From Paraburkholderia terricola (GTDB taxonomy: Bacteria; Pseudomonadota; Gammaproteobacteria; Burkholderiales; Burkholderiaceae), in contig NZ_FRAB01000045.1 in the NCBI RefSeq assembly GCF_900142195.1, positions 1 through 52,927 of the forward strand: DNA of 52,927 bases, read 5' to 3'. The position numbers were made by a program, and so were the translations under genes. Of the stretch, positions 51,700-52,927 are shown piece by piece. Positions within the stretch are counted from its first letter, which is position 1; each line of letters opens with the position of its first letter. Below the pieces are notes generated by a model. The model was not told the origin of the DNA. It saw nothing but the letters and a program-made list of their open reading frames with translations, and made no database searches.

Positions 51700-51747
51700 A
51701 ACATGCTCTAAAGAGCTGCAGAGACGCAAGCGACTGCTGGAAACCGA

Positions 51748-52319
51748 TCAACCGCTTACGCTCTGGAGATAGTCGCCCCAATCCTGCATCATTTTCCGTC
51801 GTTCAGGAAGTAACTCTGCTTTGTTATATGCTCGGCTCGCCCGGTTCTTCTCGACGTGGGCCAACTGACGTTCAACCGCCAGTGGAGCAAATCCCTGTTC
51901 GTGCGCCCATGTACTAAACGTACCACGTGCGCCATGCGCCCTGAATAGCCGTTCGTTGTTGAATCCAGCGCGAATGAGCGCAGCATTAATTGTGGTCGCC
52001 GCCATCGGGCGAGACTTGTCTTTTACATTCGGGAACAGATGGTCGTCTGCGGCCTTAGTACCAGTTATTTTTTGAATTTGCTCCAGAACCTGAACTGCCT
52101 GCGCACTCAGTGGCACGATATGCGGACGCCTCATTTTCATGCGCTCAATCGGAATGATCCATGTCGCGGTATTGAAGTCTATTTCCTTCCACGTCGCGCC
52201 TCGCAGCTCTGCAGTCCGTACCGAAGTTAGCAAGAGCAGGCGCATGGCCTGTCGCGTGAGTGGTGTTCCTACGACGGTAAAGGCATCCAACACGCGTTTT
52301 AGGCAGTATGACTTTCCGT
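51748..52319 (-). pseudogene. P4-type tyrosine integrase, C-terminal catalytic fragment
   Basis: About 190 residues of the catalytic domain: LKRVLDAFTVVGTPLTRQAM, LLLTSVRTAELRGATWKEID (first catalytic Arg), WIIPIERMKMRRPHIVPLSA, LFRAHGARGTFSTWAHEQGF (HxxR box) and AHVEKNRASRAYNKAELLPE with the nucleophile Tyr. It ends naturally at DYLQSVSG. The N-terminal arm-binding and core-binding domains are missing: upstream of about 52320 the sequence changes to the leader of an IS110 element. It cannot be functional alone but marks this as a former integrative-element end. Confidence 0.8.
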
Positions 52320-52428
52320 GAGTCAGCGGCTGGCCCGCCGTGAGGAACCAGACGCGGGTTAGCCTCACTGCCAGAGCCGCACGATGTGCACAGGGCACAC
52401 CCCGGCGATTTCCAGCGCGGAGGCCAGC

Positions 52429-52611
52429 GTGAACCACGATAGCACGGTGTTTGTCGGTCTGGATGTTCACAAGGAGTCGATCACGGTGGCGTACGCGATC
52501 GATATGGGCGAAGTGGAACTGTTGGGCAAGATCGGAACGCTGAAGGCGGATATCGATCGATTGTGCAAGCGCGTTCAGTCGAAGGCGCACCATGTCCGCG
52601 TTGTCTATTAG
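52429..52611 (+). pseudogene. IS110-family transposase, N-terminal stub
   Basis: GTG 52429 with GGAGG upstream opens MNHDSTVFVGLDVHKESITV, the DEDD-type IS110 N-terminus with its first catalytic Asp (GLDVHK), and EVELLGKIGTLKADIDRLC follows. The frame stops at 52611 after HHVRVVY, where the normal continuation (a YEAGPCGYG-like segment) is cut by the end of the next IS. The stop codon TAG uses the first base of that element. About 60 of some 350-400 residues remain. Confidence 0.8.
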
Positions 52612-52927
52612 AGGGTGTTAGGCACTTTTTGTCAGACCTGGTATCCTGGCAGAATGAAAAAACGCAGGCCATACCCAACGGATGTATCGGATGAAGAGTG
52701 GTACTTCGCCGCTCCGTACCTGACCTTGATGAACAAGGACGCACCGCAGCGCCGCTACGAACTGCGCGAGATGTTCAACGCGCTGCGCTGGATCGTACGC
52801 GCGGGTGCACCGTGGCGTTTGTTGCCCAATGACTTTCCACCTTGGGAACTGGTCTACCAGCAGACGCAGCGCTGGATTCAGGCCGGCTGTTTCGAGGCCA
52901 TGGTGAATGACCTGCGTTCGATCATCC
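52611..52927 (+). mobile_element. IS5-family insertion sequence, 5' part (cut by window edge)
   Basis: Left end GAGGGTGTTAGGCACTTTTT begins at 52611 directly after the IS110 stub, 43 bp before its transposase gene. The right end is outside the window. It differs from the two other IS5-family elements in the window in both terminus and protein. Confidence 0.75.
52654..52927 (+). CDS. IS5-family transposase, N-terminal part
   Basis: 91 residues visible: MKKRRPYPTDVSDEEWYFAA, PQRRYELREMFNALRWIVRA, GAPWRLLPNDFPPWELVYQQ and RWIQAGCFEAMVNDLRSI. This is the N-terminal region of an IS5/IS1031-type DDE transposase (PYPTDVSDEEW and GAPWRLLPNDFPPW motifs). The catalytic residues are beyond the window. 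Starts from ATG 52654. Confidence 0.88.
   Translation, partial: MKKRRPYPTDVSDEEWYFAAPYLTLMNKDAPQRRYELREMFNALRWIVRAGAPWRLLPNDFPPWELVYQQTQRWIQAGCFEAMVNDLRSII

Larger units (their letters stand above)
50795..51708 (+). mobile_element. Complete IS5-family insertion sequence (IS427-like group)
   Basis: 914 bp. Terminal inverted repeats GAGAGTGTTTCAAAAAGAGC at the left and, read inward from the right, GAGCATGTTTCAAAAAGAGT. The element is flanked by TAA on both sides (50792-50794 and 51709-51711), a likely 3-bp target duplication. It contains one transposase in two overlapping frames. Both ends and the motifs are intact, so it may be active. It separates the IS-end scar from the integrase 3' region. 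Confidence 0.85.

Overview
The window looks like GC-rich beta-proteobacterial DNA, most likely Burkholderiaceae (Paraburkholderia, Burkholderia or Caballeronia type). The evidence is the T6SS gene order, the TagK, TagJ, DUF746 and DUF3717-type accessory proteins and the codon use. It is a complete type VI secretion locus between IS-scarred, decaying DNA and a plasmid- or ICE-like maintenance module.

Left edge (1-2165): a partial IS5-family element truncates a CYTH-domain gene. Next come a 5'-truncated MFS transporter and a structured non-coding leader with a possible 17-codon ORF. An orphan OmpR-type response regulator follows (2166-2900). A Sel1-repeat protein, a polytopic membrane protein and a DUF7660-like protein lie on the minus strand up to about 6 kb.

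T6SS (6218-39272): two divergent arms meet at the AT-rich region 27954-28512. The minus-strand arm reads, in transcription order, clpV, tssB, tssC, hcp, tssJ, tssK, vgrG, a DUF4123 adaptor, DUF3304 lipoprotein, a truncated Tle1, a second DUF3304 lipoprotein, full Tle1 phospholipase, PAAR, tssL, tssM and a small lipoprotein. All 13 core Tss components are present when the plus-strand arm is added (tagK, tagJ, tssE, tssF, tssG, tssA). The plus-strand arm continues into a tail of little-characterised genes: a DUF3717-like protein, a triple zinc-ribbon DUF746-like protein, two tiny membrane or lipoprotein genes, a zinc-ribbon/ClpP-like membrane protein and a secreted protein. VgrG, adaptor, Tle1 and PAAR form one antibacterial payload; the DUF3304 lipoproteins are the presumed periplasmic immunity proteins. 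A 1.65-kb tandem duplication doubled the immunity gene and left a chimeric truncated effector.

Plasmid/ICE-like module (40.3-49.1 kb): an stb-type operon (DNA-binding protein, ParA-like ATPase, membrane-anchored protein) lies behind a 640-bp array of directional TGCGT motifs. Facing it is a minus-strand set: DUF932 protein, ParB, an 81-aa protein and a DUF6900-like protein. Three of these four carry single-base +1 frameshifts. A 238-bp imperfect palindrome whose mismatches in the two best helices are all G.U on the plus strand lies just behind the DUF932 start. A SET-domain protein and a ParDE toxin-antitoxin pair follow.

Right edge (50.4-52.9 kb): a tRNA-Ser-like 3' end, an intact IS5-family element with a -1 frameshifted transposase, a 5'-truncated P4-type integrase, an IS110 transposase stub and a second partial IS5-family element. 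This is a typical worn island boundary. No relaxase, T4SS, CRISPR array, rRNA or complete tRNA is visible.
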